Source: Candidatus Cloacimonadales bacterium
Lineage (GTDB): Bacteria > Cloacimonadota > Cloacimonadia > Cloacimonadales > TCS61
Direction: 5' to 3'
Length of the DNA stretch: 34,129 nucleotides
NCBI GenBank assembly: GCA_030656075.1
Contig: JAUSOT010000264.1
Span: forward strand, 1 to 34,129
Each line of letters starts with the position of its first letter. Position 1 is the first letter of the stretch. Below the pieces are notes generated by a model. It was given only the letters and a program-made list of their open reading frames with translations, had not been told where the DNA came from and searched no databases. Position numbers and translations under genes: made by a program. Shown piece by piece: positions 33,247 to 34,129 of the stretch.

Positions 33247-33877
33247 TACACCAATTCTTCATTTATATATGTGTGTTTCCATTCTTCAGGCTCGTTAACC
33301 AGGTTGGCTTTCACCGGATTCATATAAATATAATTCATTATCCTGAAAAATTCTTTCTCATTCCGAATATAATGATCGTAATGCTCATCCTGCCAGAAAT
33401 GTCCTTTTAGCTGCAAGATTTTGTTAGCTTCACGAGCCGTAAAATGTTTGTGATCATACATGATTTCCTGTAATGGATATGGTTTTTATCTCTAAGCAAA
33501 GGCCTGATTATGATATGAACATGATTGGGCATTATGCAAAAAGCAAATAGATCAAAGAACTTTTGGGCGCACCAGAATAAACTGTCTTCTACCACTCCGG
33601 CGATATCGTTTTCATTTAACCATAACGGTGAATTTCTGAATTTCCCAATAAAATCATCTTCAATTTCAGAAAGTATAATTTCAAATTTGTACTTTTCGAT
33701 TTCACGTTGTTTTGCATTCAACAAATTTGTTCTTTGCTGAAACTCCGATTTCATTGTGTTGATTTTATTTTTGTATTTAGAAGGAAATTCGAAATACAAA
33801 CGATAGGTAATAAAGAAGACCGTGTCTTCGGGTTGAATATGAGGAAGGTTTCTGCGATAGGATTCCTTGTATTTCAT
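33246..33877 (-). pseudogene. REP-associated tyrosine transposase (RAYT2), frameshifted
   Basis: Homologue of RAYT1 at 23244: YKESYRRNLPHIQPEDTVFF at the start, the HUH motif CIMPNHVHIIIRP, and, in another frame, EIMYDHKHFTAREANKIL, HYDHYIRNEKEFFRIMNY and NPVKANLV. The frame breaks around 33473-33482 between the codons for ...KNHI and PLQEIM; a single missing base would restore one protein of about 210 residues. Both halves are otherwise well preserved, so the loss is recent or a sequence error. The start (33877) follows GGAG. Stop codon TAG shares its last G with the GTAG foot of a REP. A truncated REP foot GTAGCCCGTCAGTCCC lies at 33887-33902. Confidence 0.85.
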
Positions 33878-34129
33878 ATCTCCTCTGTAGCCCGTCAGTC
33901 CCCTAAACATAATCATCATCCTTCCGAATCTTCTTTCACAAGAAAAGCATAAAGATCAGGCTCTCTTTCAAATCGAGTGGAAACTCTTCAGGTTATTACT
34001 AATCTTTCCGACACTTAAGTCCTTATAAAATAAGGTATGCAATTCGGTATTATGGGTATAACATCTCTTTTCAAAGTCATTTACGCAGATTTCCTAAAAC
34101 CGTGTTTATCTGATTCGGTAATTTTATCC
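33878..34129. other. window end, no convincing gene
   Basis: It begins with a truncated GTAG-foot REP (33887-33902). The rest has only short frames; on the minus strand RFEREPDLYAFLVKEDSEG and neighbouring pieces look like decayed coding DNA but are broken by stops and frame changes. I make no call. Confidence 0.5.

Noticed and set aside
33905-34129. Partial gene at the right edge on the minus strand
   Set aside because: Frames are short and broken by stops, with no motif to link the pieces.

Overview
The window looks like a chromosomal stretch of an uncultured, Gram-negative bacterium of moderate-to-low GC content. It is most likely from the FCB side of the tree; Candidatus Cloacimonadota or a close relative is my best guess. 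The evidence is a huge surface protein ending in a FlgD/Por-secretion-type C-terminal domain (YPNPFNPTT... GIYFYKM), an lpxK gene (so an LPS outer membrane), small secreted proteins ending in aromatic residues, and intergenic space filled with palindromic repeats. The phylum is an inference; no ribosomal marker is present.

Layout. 1-3441 (+): the 3' part of a very large secreted multidomain protein, followed by a strong terminator, a tRNA-Val(CAC) and dispersed repeats. 4086-9999 (-): a hypothetical gene with a stop codon near its 5' end, ruvB, a small membrane protein, an MnmD-type tRNA methyltransferase, an esterase, glpK and a YhbY-type RNA-binding protein. 10010-12529 (-): a continuous 839-residue reading frame joining glucose-6-phosphate isomerase, a winged helix and a macrodomain, the most unusual gene here. 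12852-16286 (-): a beta-CASP metallo-hydrolase and an AlbA_2/GHKL ATPase-like regulator. 16456-19669 (-): a MacA-MacB type efflux operon with its own terminator. 19926-22535 (-): three tandem paralogous secreted proteins translationally coupled to lpxK. 22643-24176: cob(I)alamin adenosyltransferase and an intact REP-associated tyrosine transposase (RAYT) embedded in its own palindromes. 24211-27475 (-): a DMT-type transporter, a lipoprotein aspartyl protease with PDZ domain, and a TetR regulator with a perfect operator. 28023-30846 (+): two sugar-type ABC permeases and a lipoprotein. 30992-33034 (-): a YqaA/DedA-like membrane protein, then a three-gene cassette of HTH-Panacea antitoxin, RelE-like toxin and GIY-YIG protein. 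33246-33877 (-): a second, frameshifted RAYT with its own REP family.

Two themes stand out. First, metabolism and signalling: PGI, glycerol kinase and YhbY sit together, and the PGI has acquired what appears to be an ADP-ribose-type sensing or deacetylating module. Second, palindrome ecology: two RAYT families with distinct REP feet (GTAC and GTAG), plus several families of dispersed intergenic repeats whose flanks are conserved while the palindromic core is exchanged. Most ordinary genes are identified with good confidence from motifs. The protein of 4086-4799, the three lpxK-linked paralogues and the lipoprotein at 30049 have no function I can name.
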